A stretch of DNA of 11,201 bases from Ramlibacter sp. (GCA_014376915.1 JACMQP010000175.1:1-11201), one strand, 5' to 3'. Shown: positions 1 to 8,387, counted from the first letter of the stretch. The notes: generated by a model not told the origin, from the sequence alone. Translations and numbers: made by a program.

Positions 1-615
1 CTGGACAAGAAGGACCACGCGTTCATCGCGCCCGCCTTCACCAGGCAGGGTGTTTGCGTGGTGATCCCCAATTACGCCTTGGCGCCGGCGGCGACTATTC
101 CCGAGATCACGCTGCAGATGGTGAAGGCGCTGGCCTGGACCTGGCGCAATGTAGCGAAGCACGGCGGTGACCCGTCGCGCATCACCGTGGCGGGCCATTC
201 CGCCGGCGGCCATCTCGCCGCGATGATGCTGGAGTGCCTGTGGCCGCTGGTCGGCAGGGACCTGCCGGCCGACCTGGTGAAGAACGCGCTCTCGATCTCG
301 GGAGTGCACGACCTGGATCCGATCATGCGCACCCCGTTCCTGCAGGCCGACCTGAAGCTCACGGCGCAGCAGGTTCGGCAGGCCAGCCCCGCGCTCCTGC
401 CGGCGCCGCCGCAAGGTGTGCTGGCCGCCGTCGCCGGCGGCGACGAGAGCGGGGAGTTCCACCGCCAGGTGGAGCTGGTCCGCCAGGCCTGGGGCAAGAA
501 AGCGGTCCCGGTGGCGGAGCTGTTACCGGGGCTGAACCATTTCAGCGTGCTGGACGCGCTGGTACAGCCGGGCAGCCGGCTGCATACGATCGCGATGGAG
601 CTGCTGCGCGCATGA
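1..615 (+). CDS. Alpha/beta hydrolase (arylformamidase/esterase-like), 5'-truncated by window edge
   Basis: The reading frame is already open at base 1 and ends in TGA at 613-615, giving 204 visible residues. The first in-frame start-like codon (GTG at 58) lies inside a conserved strand (GVCVVIPNYALAP), so the true start is upstream of the window. Visible features are the nucleophile elbow GHSAGGH (Ser67 of the visible part) in the context GGDPSRITVAGHSAGG, a likely acid in GGDES (Asp149) and a C-terminal NHFSVLD (His180), which together form a plausible Ser-Asp-His triad. This pattern is typical of the kynurenine formamidase/carboxylesterase branch of the alpha/beta hydrolases. No export signal can be judged because the N-terminus is missing. 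The substrate is unknown. No kynurenine-pathway gene is adjacent here, so arylformamidase activity is only one possibility. The gene converges with guaC with 6 bp between the stop codons. Confidence 0.88.
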   Translation: MDKKDHAFIAPAFTRQGVCVVIPNYALAPAATIPEITLQMVKALAWTWRNVAKHGGDPSRITVAGHSAGGHLAAMMLECLWPLVGRDLPADLVKNALSISGVHDLDPIMRTPFLQADLKLTAQQVRQASPALLPAPPQGVLAAVAGGDESGEFHRQVELVRQAWGKKAVPVAELLPGLNHFSVLDALVQPGSRLHTIAMELLRA

Positions 616-621
616 GGCGCC

Positions 622-1599
622 TTACATGAGCAGGTGCTCGCCTTCGTTGGAGCCGCCCAGGATCACGTAGTTGACCTTGCGGATGTCCAGCAACCGTTTG
701 CCGCCCGAGTAGCTGATCGAGCTCTGCACGTCTTCTTCCATCTCGCGCATCGTGTCCGCGAGCCTGCCCTTGACCGGTTCCAGGATGCGCTTGCCCTCGA
801 CGTGCTTGTACTCGCCCTTGTTGAAGTCCGAGGCGCTGCCGTAGTACTCCTTGAACAGCTTGCCATCGACTTCCACCGTCGCGCCGGGCGACTCCTCGTG
901 GCCGGCCAGCATCGAGCCGATCATCACCATGGTGGCGCCGAAGCGCACGCTCTTGGCGATGTCGCCGTGCTCGCGGATGCCGCCGTCGGCAATGATCGGC
1001 TTGGTCGCCACGCGCGCGCACCACTTGAGCGCCGACAGCTGCCAGCCTCCCGTGCCGAAGCCGGTCTTCATCCGCGTGATGCAGACCTTGCCCGGTCCGA
1101 TGCCGACCTTGGTTGCGTCCGCGCCCCAGTTTTCCAGGTCGATGATGGCCTCGGGGGTGCCGACGTTGCCGGCGATGACGAAGGTGGTCGGCAGCTTTTC
1201 GCGCAGGTGGGCGATCATGTCCTTCACGGTGTCGGCATGGCCGTGCGCGATGTCGATGGTCACGTACTCGGGCACCAGTCCGGCCGCAGCCAGTTCGTCC
1301 ACCGTGTCGTAGTCGGGTTTTTTGACACCCAGCGAGATCGACGCGAAGGCGCCCTTGGCTTTCATGTGCCGCACGAACTTGACGTTGTCCAGATCGAAAC
1401 GGTGCATCACGTAGAAGAAGCCGTTCTGCGCCAGCCAGAGGCAGATCTTTTCGTCCACCACGGTCTTCATGTTGGCCGGCACCACGGGGATGCGGAAGCT
1501 GCGCCCGCCGAACTCCACGCTGGCGTCGCATTCCGATCTGCTTTCGACGCGGCATTTGCGCGGCAACAGCAGGACGTTGTCGTAGTCGAAGATTTCCAT
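622..1599 (-). CDS. guaC: GMP reductase
   Basis: This gene encodes 325 residues of the IMPDH/GMPR TIM-barrel family. The enzyme catalyses NADPH-dependent deamination of GMP to IMP in purine salvage, in the cytosol. The N-terminus [13 protein letters not shown] is typical. The catalytic loop [10 protein letters not shown] lies at 167-176 with Cys173 as the thioimidate nucleophile, and the phosphate-binding [13 protein letters not shown] lies at 204-216, followed by [13 protein letters not shown]. The C-terminal flap [11 protein letters not shown] and EPVKGRL matches GMP reductases of this length. There is no CBS insert, which separates it from IMP dehydrogenase. The ATG at 1599-1597 is chosen because the 61-residue upstream extension of the open frame is arginine/proline-rich and crosses the upstream terminator. 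The ribosome site is weak (TTGGAAACAA before ATG). It is separated from the upstream minus-strand gene by a terminator, so it probably has its own promoter, but I see no clear -10/-35 pair. Confidence 0.96.
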   Translation of the reverse strand: MEIFDYDNVLLLPRKCRVESRSECDASVEFGGRSFRIPVVPANMKTVVDEKICLWLAQNGFFYVMHRFDLDNVKFVRHMKAKGAFASISLGVKKPDYDTVDELAAAGLVPEYVTIDIAHGHADTVKDMIAHLREKLPTTFVIAGNVGTPEAIIDLENWGADATKVGIGPGKVCITRMKTGFGTGGWQLSALKWCARVATKPIIADGGIREHGDIAKSVRFGATMVMIGSMLAGHEESPGATVEVDGKLFKEYYGSASDFNKGEYKHVEGKRILEPVKGRLADTMREMEEDVQSSISYSGGKRLLDIRKVNYVILGGSNEGEHLLM

Positions 1600-1647
1600 T
1601 TGTTTCCAAGCTCCGGAAGGCTGTTGTCGAACAGGTGAGCGCTTGGA

Positions 1648-1709
1648 CTTGGGCCCGGTTCCGGCCGCAGCGGGCCAAAAAAAACCGGGCGCAATTGCTT
1701 GGGCCCGGT
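1648..1709. repeat. 12-bp direct repeat CTTGGGCCCGGT, two copies
   Basis: The identical 12-mer occurs at 1648-1659 and 1698-1709, 50 bp apart, in the gap upstream of guaC. The copy at 1698-1709 forms one arm of the intrinsic terminator described separately. The second copy carries the same arm sequence and could compete for pairing with the partner arm at 1684-1690. Confidence 0.8.
1677..1709 (-). terminator. Rho-independent terminator of the exported CxxC protein gene
   Basis: On the minus strand, 9 nt after the TAG stop (1720-1718), ACCGGGC (1709-1703) pairs perfectly with GCCCGGT (1690-1684). The interior can add CAA/TTG pairs around a GCAA loop after one C-C mismatch. The stem runs directly into eight T residues (1684-1677). 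This has all the marks of a strong intrinsic terminator, and it isolates guaC from the upstream gene. Confidence 0.88.
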
Positions 1710-1717
1710 GCGTGATT

Positions 1718-2425
1718 CTACCCGCCGGGCGGCTGGGGCGCGCATCTGGATTGCGCGATAGCCCTGATACGGCCGCGCCCATCCTGCACCAGGCCGACCA
1801 CGCGCAGCCGCTCGGGCTGCGCCCCCGCCGGAATGGTCATGGGACGGGATTCGTAGCGACGGACAGGTTCCGGCCGGGCCGGCGTGCCCCAGTCCAGTTG
1901 CAGCGTATTACGCACCAGGTTGCGGTCGATCGACGTGCCTTCCGTGCCTGCGGGAATGGTCTCGACCAGCAGCAGCCAGGCCGTCCAGCGCTCCGAGCGC
2001 GGCTGCTTCAGCTCGATCGAGGCACCGATGTAGTCGGTGTACGGCAGGCCATGGCTCACCCGCAGCCCTCGCTTGGGCGACTGGACCGGCCCGCGGACGG
2101 CATCGGCCCCGGCCGGCGCGGGGCGCCGCAGCGCCGCCAGCCGCGCCAGGGCGTCGGGGCTTACCGCCGCGGACAGGGGCGCGCCGTCGCCCCTGGTTCC
2201 GGGAACGATCCAGTCCAGCGCCAGTTCGTCCGGCTCGGCCGGCGCCGAGCCGTCGGCCCAGCAAGACTCGCAGTCCGCGCTGGTGAAGCGCTCCAGCAGC
2301 CGGGCCGGCTGGGTCTGGCCGTCGCTGGAGCAGAACGACTGGGCGTGCGACGCCGGGCTCAGCGCCGCAGCCAGCGACAACAGGGCCGCGCGGGACCAAG
2401 AACGAATGCGAATGGGCCGAGTCAT
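1718..2425 (-). CDS. Exported CxxC protein, thioredoxin-like/DUF1223-like (unassigned)
   Basis: This gene encodes 235 residues of unknown function. The N-terminus has a positively charged start ([12 protein letters not shown]), a hydrophobic stretch [12 protein letters not shown] and a likely signal peptidase I site SHA|QS after residue 28, so the mature protein is probably periplasmic. The mature part starts with SFCSS (Cys32) and then [18 protein letters not shown], a CxxC motif (Cys52, Cys55) after a predicted strand. The layout recalls the active-site start of DUF1223/thioredoxin-fold proteins (ELFTSQGCSSC-type). A fourth cysteine is Cys228 near the C-terminus, so a C32-C228 disulfide is conceivable. 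The rest is a beta-rich region without motifs I recognise. The start is supported by AGGAAG at 2436-2431, 5 nt before ATG. The gene is divergent from uvrD and ends at a strong terminator. The family assignment is inference from one motif. Confidence 0.8.
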   Translation of the reverse strand: MTRPIRIRSWSRAALLSLAAALSPASHAQSFCSSDGQTQPARLLERFTSADCESCWADGSAPAEPDELALDWIVPGTRGDGAPLSAAVSPDALARLAALRRPAPAGADAVRGPVQSPKRGLRVSHGLPYTDYIGASIELKQPRSERWTAWLLLVETIPAGTEGTSIDRNLVRNTLQLDWGTPARPEPVRRYESRPMTIPAGAQPERLRVVGLVQDGRGRIRAIAQSRCAPQPPGG

Positions 2426-2448
2426 ACCGTCTTCCTACAATATCCCCT
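2413..2448 (+). promoter_or_regulatory. Predicted sigma-70 promoter giving leaderless uvrD mRNA
   Basis: The -10 box TACAAT (2436-2441, 5/6 to consensus) lies 7 nt before the uvrD ATG (2449). A weak -35, TGGGCC (2413-2418, 3/6), lies at 17-bp spacing. Transcription would begin at 2448 or 2449. The bases before the ATG (ATCCCCT) contain no Shine-Dalgarno sequence. The -35 region lies inside the first codons of the divergent gene, and the -10 overlaps that gene's ribosome binding site on the other strand. Confidence 0.6.
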
Positions 2449-4860
<2,412 letters not shown>

Positions 4861-4871
4861 AATTTGTTCTC

Positions 4872-4876
4872 AAGGA
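4872..4876 (+). promoter_or_regulatory. Ribosome binding site fixing the TPR gene start at 4885
   Basis: AAGGA lies 8 nt before ATG 4885. A longer in-frame TTG start at 4864 would add seven residues (MFSRKKT), lacks its own ribosome site and would contain this one inside its coding sequence, so 4885 is preferred. Confidence 0.75.
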
Positions 4877-4884
4877 AAAAGACC

Positions 4885-5352
4885 ATGCAATTCAAATCCC
4901 TGGCGCTGCTGGCGCTCGCCGCGCTCACCCTCAACGTCTACGCCGCCGACACGCCCTTTTCCTCGCCGGCCGAGCCGTCGGCCCGCGAGCGCATGAGCCT
5001 TGCCCGCAAAGCGCTGGAGGTGCACGACTACGGCAAGGCGGTGTCTGAGCTGCGGACCGTGGTGCGGACCGATCCGCGCAACGCCGATGCGCACAATCTT
5101 CTGGGCTACAGCTACCGCAAGTCGCCGCAGCCGGATCTGGCGAAGGCCTTCGAGCACTACAACACCGCGCTCAGGCTCGATCCGCGGCACAAGGGCGCGC
5201 ACGAGTACATCGGCGAGGCGTACCTGATGGATCGGAAACCGGCCGAAGCCGGGAAGCATCTGGCGGAGCTGGAAAAGATCTGCGGCAACCGCAGCTGCGA
5301 GGAGTACGCCGACCTCGCGAAGTCGATCGCCGACTACAAGTCGAAAAACTGA
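4885..5352 (+). CDS. Exported tetratricopeptide repeat (TPR) protein
   Basis: This gene encodes 155 residues. The signal peptide MQFKSLALLALAALTLNVYA has a likely cleavage at VYA|AD (after residue 20), so the protein is probably periplasmic and free of an anchor; no lipobox is seen. Three TPR-like helical hairpins follow: about 33-66 (ARKALEVHDYGKAVSELRTVVRTDP), 67-101 (ADAHNLLGYSYRK to ALRLDPR) and 102-133 (AHEYIGEAYLMDRKPAEAGKHLAEL). The C-terminus carries CGNRSCEEY (Cys133, Cys138), which could form a disulfide once exported. TPR proteins scaffold protein complexes, and no enzymatic role is expected. The gene starts 24 bp after uvrD with no promoter visible in the gap, so co-transcription with uvrD is likely, though a functional link to repair is doubtful for an exported protein. 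The specific function is unknown. Confidence 0.87.
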   Translation: MQFKSLALLALAALTLNVYAADTPFSSPAEPSARERMSLARKALEVHDYGKAVSELRTVVRTDPRNADAHNLLGYSYRKSPQPDLAKAFEHYNTALRLDPRHKGAHEYIGEAYLMDRKPAEAGKHLAELEKICGNRSCEEYADLAKSIADYKSKN

Positions 5353-5374
5353 CGCGGCGCTGGTCGCGCGCCGC
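5344..5374 (-). terminator. Probable terminator of the leftward thrB-fecR cluster
   Basis: Read on the minus strand, GCGGCGC (5374-5368) and GCGCCGC (5360-5354) form a 7-bp GC stem with a 7-nt loop. A run of five T (5348-5344) begins 5 nt after the stem, inside the 3' end of the convergent TPR gene. The gap between stem and T-run makes this weaker than an ideal terminator. On the plus strand the same stem lacks a T-tract. Confidence 0.5.
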
Positions 5375-5384
5375 CGTATCGACC

Positions 5385-5415
5385 CCGGCGCGAGGCCGGA
5401 ATGACAGGATCCGGC
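5385..5415. repeat. Overlapping inverted repeats in a convergent gap, REP-like
   Basis: GCCGG (5395-5399) can pair with CCGGC at 5385-5389 (5-nt loop), or GCCGGA (5395-5400) with TCCGGC at 5410-5415 (9-nt loop), so two hairpins compete for one arm. The sequence GACCCCGGCGCGAGGCCGG followed by AATGACA resembles the general layout of dispersed REP-type palindromes (CC..stem..GGAATGAC), but family membership is a guess from a single copy. Confidence 0.4.
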
Positions 5416-5421
5416 AGCGTG

Positions 5422-6177
5422 TCAGCGCAGCTGCATGGCCGGATGCGCGTCGGCGGGCATCTGCTCCATGTAGCCCTTGCCGTCCTTGACGCCCCTGCGG
5501 CCCAGCACCTCCCAGGCGGCGCGCTGGTTCACCAGGCGGGCCAGGTATTCGAGTTCCTCGTCGGTGTGGTTGAGGGCGACCGCCGGGGTCAACAGGCGGC
5601 CGTTCTTCGGCTGGGCCTCGCCCCAGAACGACTGGTGGTAGCTCGATTGCGAGACGACACGGTCGCCGCCGGCTGCCATGTCCACCGTGCCGTAGCAATT
5701 GCAGAAGTAGCTGCGATAGCCCTCGTCGGGCCGGACCTCGGTGTAGACGCCGGTGCCGCGGATTCCCGCCGTCAGCGTGGGCGTGACGATCTGCCGGTTG
5801 CTGCCGCGGCCCCAGACGCTGGCGACGGCGCCGGTCAGCATCCGCAGCACGCTCACGGTGTTCAGCGTCGCGCCGCGTTCCACCGAGAACCGCGAGTTCT
5901 GCCGCACCAGGAACGACGAATTGCCGATCGCGAACACCAGACGCGAGTCCGGTCCGGTGGCGATCTGGTCGCCGGTCTGCAGCTGGCGCTGCGGCATCAG
6001 GCGCTCGCCGTTGACGGTGGCGTCGCCGACCAGCTCCACGATGTTGCTGCGCTGCTGCGCGTGTGCCGCCGCGGAGCCGCCCATCGCCGTCCAGGCCGCC
6101 GCCGCCTGCAGGAAGCTGCGGCGCTGGAACCACAGCACTTCGTCTTCGGTTCGCCCGTCCAGGGTGTGTTGGGTCAT
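5422..6177 (-). CDS. FecR-domain protein with Tat signal peptide
   Basis: This gene encodes 251 residues. The N-terminus holds a twin-arginine motif, FQRRSFLQAAAAW (Arg19-Arg20), and a likely cleavage site AHA|QQ after residue 40, indicating folded export to the periplasm. The mature part is a FecR-type beta domain (about 45-165): VELVGDATVNGERL, LQTGDQIATGPDSRLVFAIGNSSFLV, LRMLTGAVASVWGRG and the hallmark TPTLTAGIRGTGVYTEV (132-148). It continues into FCNCYG (Cys159 and Cys161) and YHQSFW (181-185), residues that could bind metal or form a disulfide. Classical FecR proteins transmit a signal from a TonB receptor to a FecI sigma factor. Here there is no transmembrane helix, sigma factor or receptor nearby, so that role is unlikely. 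Its ATG overlaps the stop of the upstream BPSS1780-family gene (ATGA, 6177-6174), implying translational coupling. The function is unknown. Confidence 0.88.
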   Translation of the reverse strand: MTQHTLDGRTEDEVLWFQRRSFLQAAAAWTAMGGSAAAHAQQRSNIVELVGDATVNGERLMPQRQLQTGDQIATGPDSRLVFAIGNSSFLVRQNSRFSVERGATLNTVSVLRMLTGAVASVWGRGSNRQIVTPTLTAGIRGTGVYTEVRPDEGYRSYFCNCYGTVDMAAGGDRVVSQSSYHQSFWGEAQPKNGRLLTPAVALNHTDEELEYLARLVNQRAAWEVLGRRGVKDGKGYMEQMPADAHPAMQLR

Positions 6178-6932
6178 GGGGACTCTCCGGTGGTTAATGG
6201 GTCATCGGCGACGAAGCTGTCGCGAAAGGTGAAATAGATCGAGGTCGAAAACATCGCCGCCAGCAGCAGGGCCACGGGCATCATGACTGCGCGCGCCATC
6301 CCCGCGCCGCCGACCAGTCCGCCCAGCAGGCCGAACACGATGCCAGCGCCCAGGAAAACGGCCAGCCACACCATGCCGTAGACGAACAGCGCGCCGAAGT
6401 TGCGAAAGCACGCGACGACGCTGAAGAACAGGCTCTTGACCGGATCCACGCCGTGCCAGTGCACCAGCGCCGGCGCGTGCCAGAACATCAGGAACAGCGG
6501 CGTATGCAGCGCCAGCGCCAGCAGCGCGGTGAAATCGACCTCGGTCGATTGGGCCGTCGCCGCCGGCGGTGCGCCGGCCAGCAGCGTCGCCAGGGTGGTG
6601 GCCAGCAGCGAGCCCGCCGTGTAGATCGCCCCCAGCACCAGCATTGCGCGGGCGCGCGCCCGGCCGGCGCGGAAAGCGCTCACCAGCACCGTCGGCATCG
6701 GGAACTTGCCCTTGGACGCCTCGGCCGCGGCGGCCATCAGGCCCAGCGTCGCGGCCGGCACCAGCATGCCGCCGATGAACAGCCCCACGAACGGCAGCTG
6801 GGCGACCAGGATGATCGCTGCCATGTAAAGGAAGAACAGGCCGGCCAGCGCCAGCGGTTGCCTGAAGAAGGTGGTGATGCCGAGCTTGACCCATGTCAGA
6901 CCAGTACGCGCCGGGACGATGTTCAGTTTCAT
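6174..6932 (-). CDS. BPSS1780-family multi-pass membrane protein
   Basis: This gene encodes 252 residues. The N-terminus MKLNIVPARTGLTWVKLGITTFFRQPLALAGLFFL and the central HAPALVHWHGVDPVKSLFFS followed by CFRNFGAL are characteristic of the BPSS1780 family, inner membrane proteins of unknown function common in Burkholderiales. About five to six hydrophobic segments are visible, near 29-49, 50-70, 96-119, 134-152, 178-208 (possibly two) and 214-236. The ATG at 6932 is chosen because the 42-residue upstream extension runs through thrB coding sequence in another frame and the family starts with MKL. Only a weak AAAAGAT precedes the start. The gene lies 17 nt after the thrB stop and shares an ATGA overlap with the FecR-domain gene, so it is the middle of a leftward operon. 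Confidence 0.88.
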   Translation of the reverse strand: MKLNIVPARTGLTWVKLGITTFFRQPLALAGLFFLYMAAIILVAQLPFVGLFIGGMLVPAATLGLMAAAAEASKGKFPMPTVLVSAFRAGRARARAMLVLGAIYTAGSLLATTLATLLAGAPPAATAQSTEVDFTALLALALHTPLFLMFWHAPALVHWHGVDPVKSLFFSVVACFRNFGALFVYGMVWLAVFLGAGIVFGLLGGLVGGAGMARAVMMPVALLLAAMFSTSIYFTFRDSFVADDPLTTGESP

Positions 6933-6949
6933 ATATCTTTTCGCAGCGC

Positions 6950-7912
6950 TCAGGCCAGGGCCGGCGGCCGCGCGACCCGCTGGCGCAGCACCCGCTCGAA
7001 TTGCGACGGGTCGTGGGGCTTGAGCAGGGACGCTTCCCGCGGTACGTGGAAATCCCACAGGCGGGAAATCCAGAAGCGCAGCGCCCCTGCGCGCAGCATC
7101 GCCGGCAGCAGCTGGCGTTCCGCCGCCGCCAGCGGCCGTACCGATGCATAGGCGCGCAGGAAGGCGAGGGCGCGATCGGCATTGTGGGTCCCGCCGGGAA
7201 GGTCGACGCCCCAGTCGTTCAGGCAGACGGCGATGTCGAACAGCCAGCTGTCGACGCCGGCGAAGTAGAAGTCGAAGAACCCGGTCAGGACACCGTCGTC
7301 GAACATGACGTTGTCGCGGAACAGGTCGGCGTGGATCGGGCCGCGCGGCAGCGCCGCATAGACCGACGAAGCGGCCACGTGGTTCTGGAAAGCCAGCTCG
7401 CTGCGCAGCAATGCGGCTTGGTCGGGGTCGACGTGCGGCAGCACCACCGGGACCGTTTCATTCCACCAGGGGAGGCCGCGCAGGTTGGGCTGGCTCAGTG
7501 GAAAGTCGCGCGCTGCCAGATGCATGCGCGCCAGCATCGCCCCGACAGCGGCGCAGTGCGGCGCGCCCGGGGCCAGCTCGCTGTGGCCGCGCAGCCGGTT
7601 GACCACCGCCGCCGGCTTGCCGCACACCCGCAGCAGCAGGTTCTCTTCCTTCTGGCCGGGCACGGCATGCGGTTCCGGCACGGGGATGCCGTGCAGCGCC
7701 AGGTGCTTCATCAGCCGCAGGTAGAACGGCAGCTGCGCGGGCGCCAGCCGCTCGAACAGCGTCAGCACGTATTCGCCGAGGTCGGTGGTGGCAAAGTAGT
7801 TGGTGTTCTCGATGCCGCCGTGAATGCCACGCAGCTCGCGTAGCTCGCCCAGCTGCAGCCGGCGCAGCAGTTCGCGCGCCTCGTCCTCGGAGACTTCGGT
7901 GAAGACCGCCAT
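6950..7912 (-). CDS. thrB: Homoserine kinase (APH/choline-kinase-like type)
   Basis: This gene encodes 320 residues. The enzyme phosphorylates L-homoserine with ATP to O-phospho-L-homoserine in threonine biosynthesis, in the cytosol. It belongs to the aminoglycoside phosphotransferase-like fold and not the GHMP kinase fold of E. coli ThrB; this form is usual in Pseudomonas and Burkholderiales. Evidence includes the N-terminus MAVFTEVSEDEARELLRRLQLGEL, the Gly-rich GIHGGIENTNYF (29-40), the nucleotide-contacting lysine region EYVLTLFERL, the catalytic loop IHADLFRDNV (His194, Asp196, Asn201) and the metal-binding GFFDFYFAG with Asp214. The ATG at 7912 is preferred over the in-frame TTG one codon upstream because the family begins MAVF; GGA lies about 7 nt upstream of it. 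The gene lies downstream of the DUF2782-like gene and upstream of the BPSS1780-family gene in the same direction. The partner thrC is not in view. Confidence 0.95.
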   Translation of the reverse strand: MAVFTEVSEDEARELLRRLQLGELRELRGIHGGIENTNYFATTDLGEYVLTLFERLAPAQLPFYLRLMKHLALHGIPVPEPHAVPGQKEENLLLRVCGKPAAVVNRLRGHSELAPGAPHCAAVGAMLARMHLAARDFPLSQPNLRGLPWWNETVPVVLPHVDPDQAALLRSELAFQNHVAASSVYAALPRGPIHADLFRDNVMFDDGVLTGFFDFYFAGVDSWLFDIAVCLNDWGVDLPGGTHNADRALAFLRAYASVRPLAAAERQLLPAMLRAGALRFWISRLWDFHVPREASLLKPHDPSQFERVLRQRVARPPALA

Positions 7913-8000
7913 CAAGCGTCCGACAGGCAGCCCTCAGGCGGCTTGCGCCCCCCCGGGAGGCAGTGCAGTGGTACAGCCACGACCGTGGAGGCCAACATCC
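7913..8000. other. 88-bp gap between the DUF2782-like gene and thrB, with hairpins and a C7 tract
   Basis: No gene is seen here. It holds a run of seven C (7948-7954) and two mutually exclusive small stems sharing CCAC (7977-7980): GTGG (7968-7971) with CCAC, and CCACG with CGTGG (7977-7988, 2-nt gap). No T-tract follows on the minus strand, so it is not an obvious terminator. It may be an intercistronic leader of thrB. Confidence 0.4.
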
Positions 8001-8360
8001 CTAGAACTTCAGGACGTTCCAGACCCGCTGGCTGCTGGGGCTGGAGAGGCCGTCGCGCTTGTCGGCCGGCCGGCTGCGCGACAGGTCGCTGGGCTGGAAT
8101 TCGTATTCCGGCACGTTGGCCTTCGGCTGGACGGTGATGCTCTGGGTCTGGCCACCCACCCGCAACTCGTCGATCCGCGCGCCGCCGTCCTCGACGCGGA
8201 TGCGCTCGATCTTCTGGTTGCGGCGGGAATCGGCCTGTTCCTCTTTCTGCAGCGGGGCAGGCGTGCCGGCGGGGGCCGCCTCGCTGGTTGGGCCAGGAGC
8301 CTGGGCCGACACGGCGGTCCAGGCGAAGAACGGGAGCAGCAGGAGGCAACGGGAACGCAT
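8001..8360 (-). CDS. Exported DUF2782-like protein
   Basis: This gene encodes 119 residues. The signal peptide MRSRCLLLLPFFAWTAVSA has a likely cleavage before QAPGP (after residue 19). A low-complexity Ala/Pro stretch follows (21-37), then a charged compact region: QKIERIRVEDGGARIDELRVGGQTQSITVQPK and EYEFQP, ending in RVWNVLKF. The pattern of a short beta domain with G-x-x-I-x-E-x-R-V-x-G and a terminal W-x-x-x-x-F resembles DUF2782, small proteins that in Pseudomonas are also encoded beside polA and thrB, which supports the assignment. Function is unknown. A longer open frame starts at 8396, but its first codons would overlay the predicted -10 box, and the ATG at 8360 begins a clean signal peptide. 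The gene probably heads the leftward thrB cluster. Confidence 0.78.
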   Translation of the reverse strand: MRSRCLLLLPFFAWTAVSAQAPGPTSEAAPAGTPAPLQKEEQADSRRNQKIERIRVEDGGARIDELRVGGQTQSITVQPKANVPEYEFQPSDLSRSRPADKRDGLSSPSSQRVWNVLKF

Positions 8361-8366
8361 GGCGGA

Positions 8367-8372
8367 ATTGTA
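8367..8372 (-). promoter_or_regulatory. Predicted -10 box for leaderless transcription of the DUF2782-like gene
   Basis: On the minus strand CCCTACAAT ends at 8367, and the six bases TCCGCC separate it from ATG 8360. With the usual 6-nt gap the transcript would start on the A of the ATG. No Shine-Dalgarno sequence is present and no good -35 is visible. The module nearly copies the one before uvrD (CCTACAATATCCCCT then ATG). Confidence 0.6.
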
Positions 8373-8387
8373 GGGTGCCGCCGAAAG

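Noticed and set aside
58..60. GTG at 58 as the hydrolase start
   Set aside because: Upstream in-frame codons encode LDKKDHAFIAPAFTRQG, typical of the family just before the VIPNYALAP strand, so the gene continues beyond the window.
634..1638. 334-codon plus-strand frame opposite guaC
   Set aside because: The minus strand gives full-length GMP reductase with catalytic motifs. The plus-strand translation shows no recognisable domain and is rich in Val/His/Asp, as expected for an antisense shadow.
1600..1782. N-terminally extended guaC (386 codons from 1782)
   Set aside because: The extra 61 residues cross the intrinsic terminator and the end of the neighbouring gene, and the GuaC family starts at [13 protein letters not shown].
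5422..6177. FecIR-TonB iron-uptake signalling system
   Set aside because: No FecI-type sigma factor or TonB-dependent receptor is in the window, and the protein lacks the inner membrane helix of signalling FecR proteins.
5401..6237. 278-codon plus-strand frame opposite the FecR-domain gene
   Set aside because: The minus strand has a Tat signal and FecR hallmark residues. The plus frame has no domain and would leave no room for the terminator region.
7948..7954. C7 tract as a phase-variation switch
   Set aside because: It is short, outside coding sequence and not in a recognisable promoter spacer.
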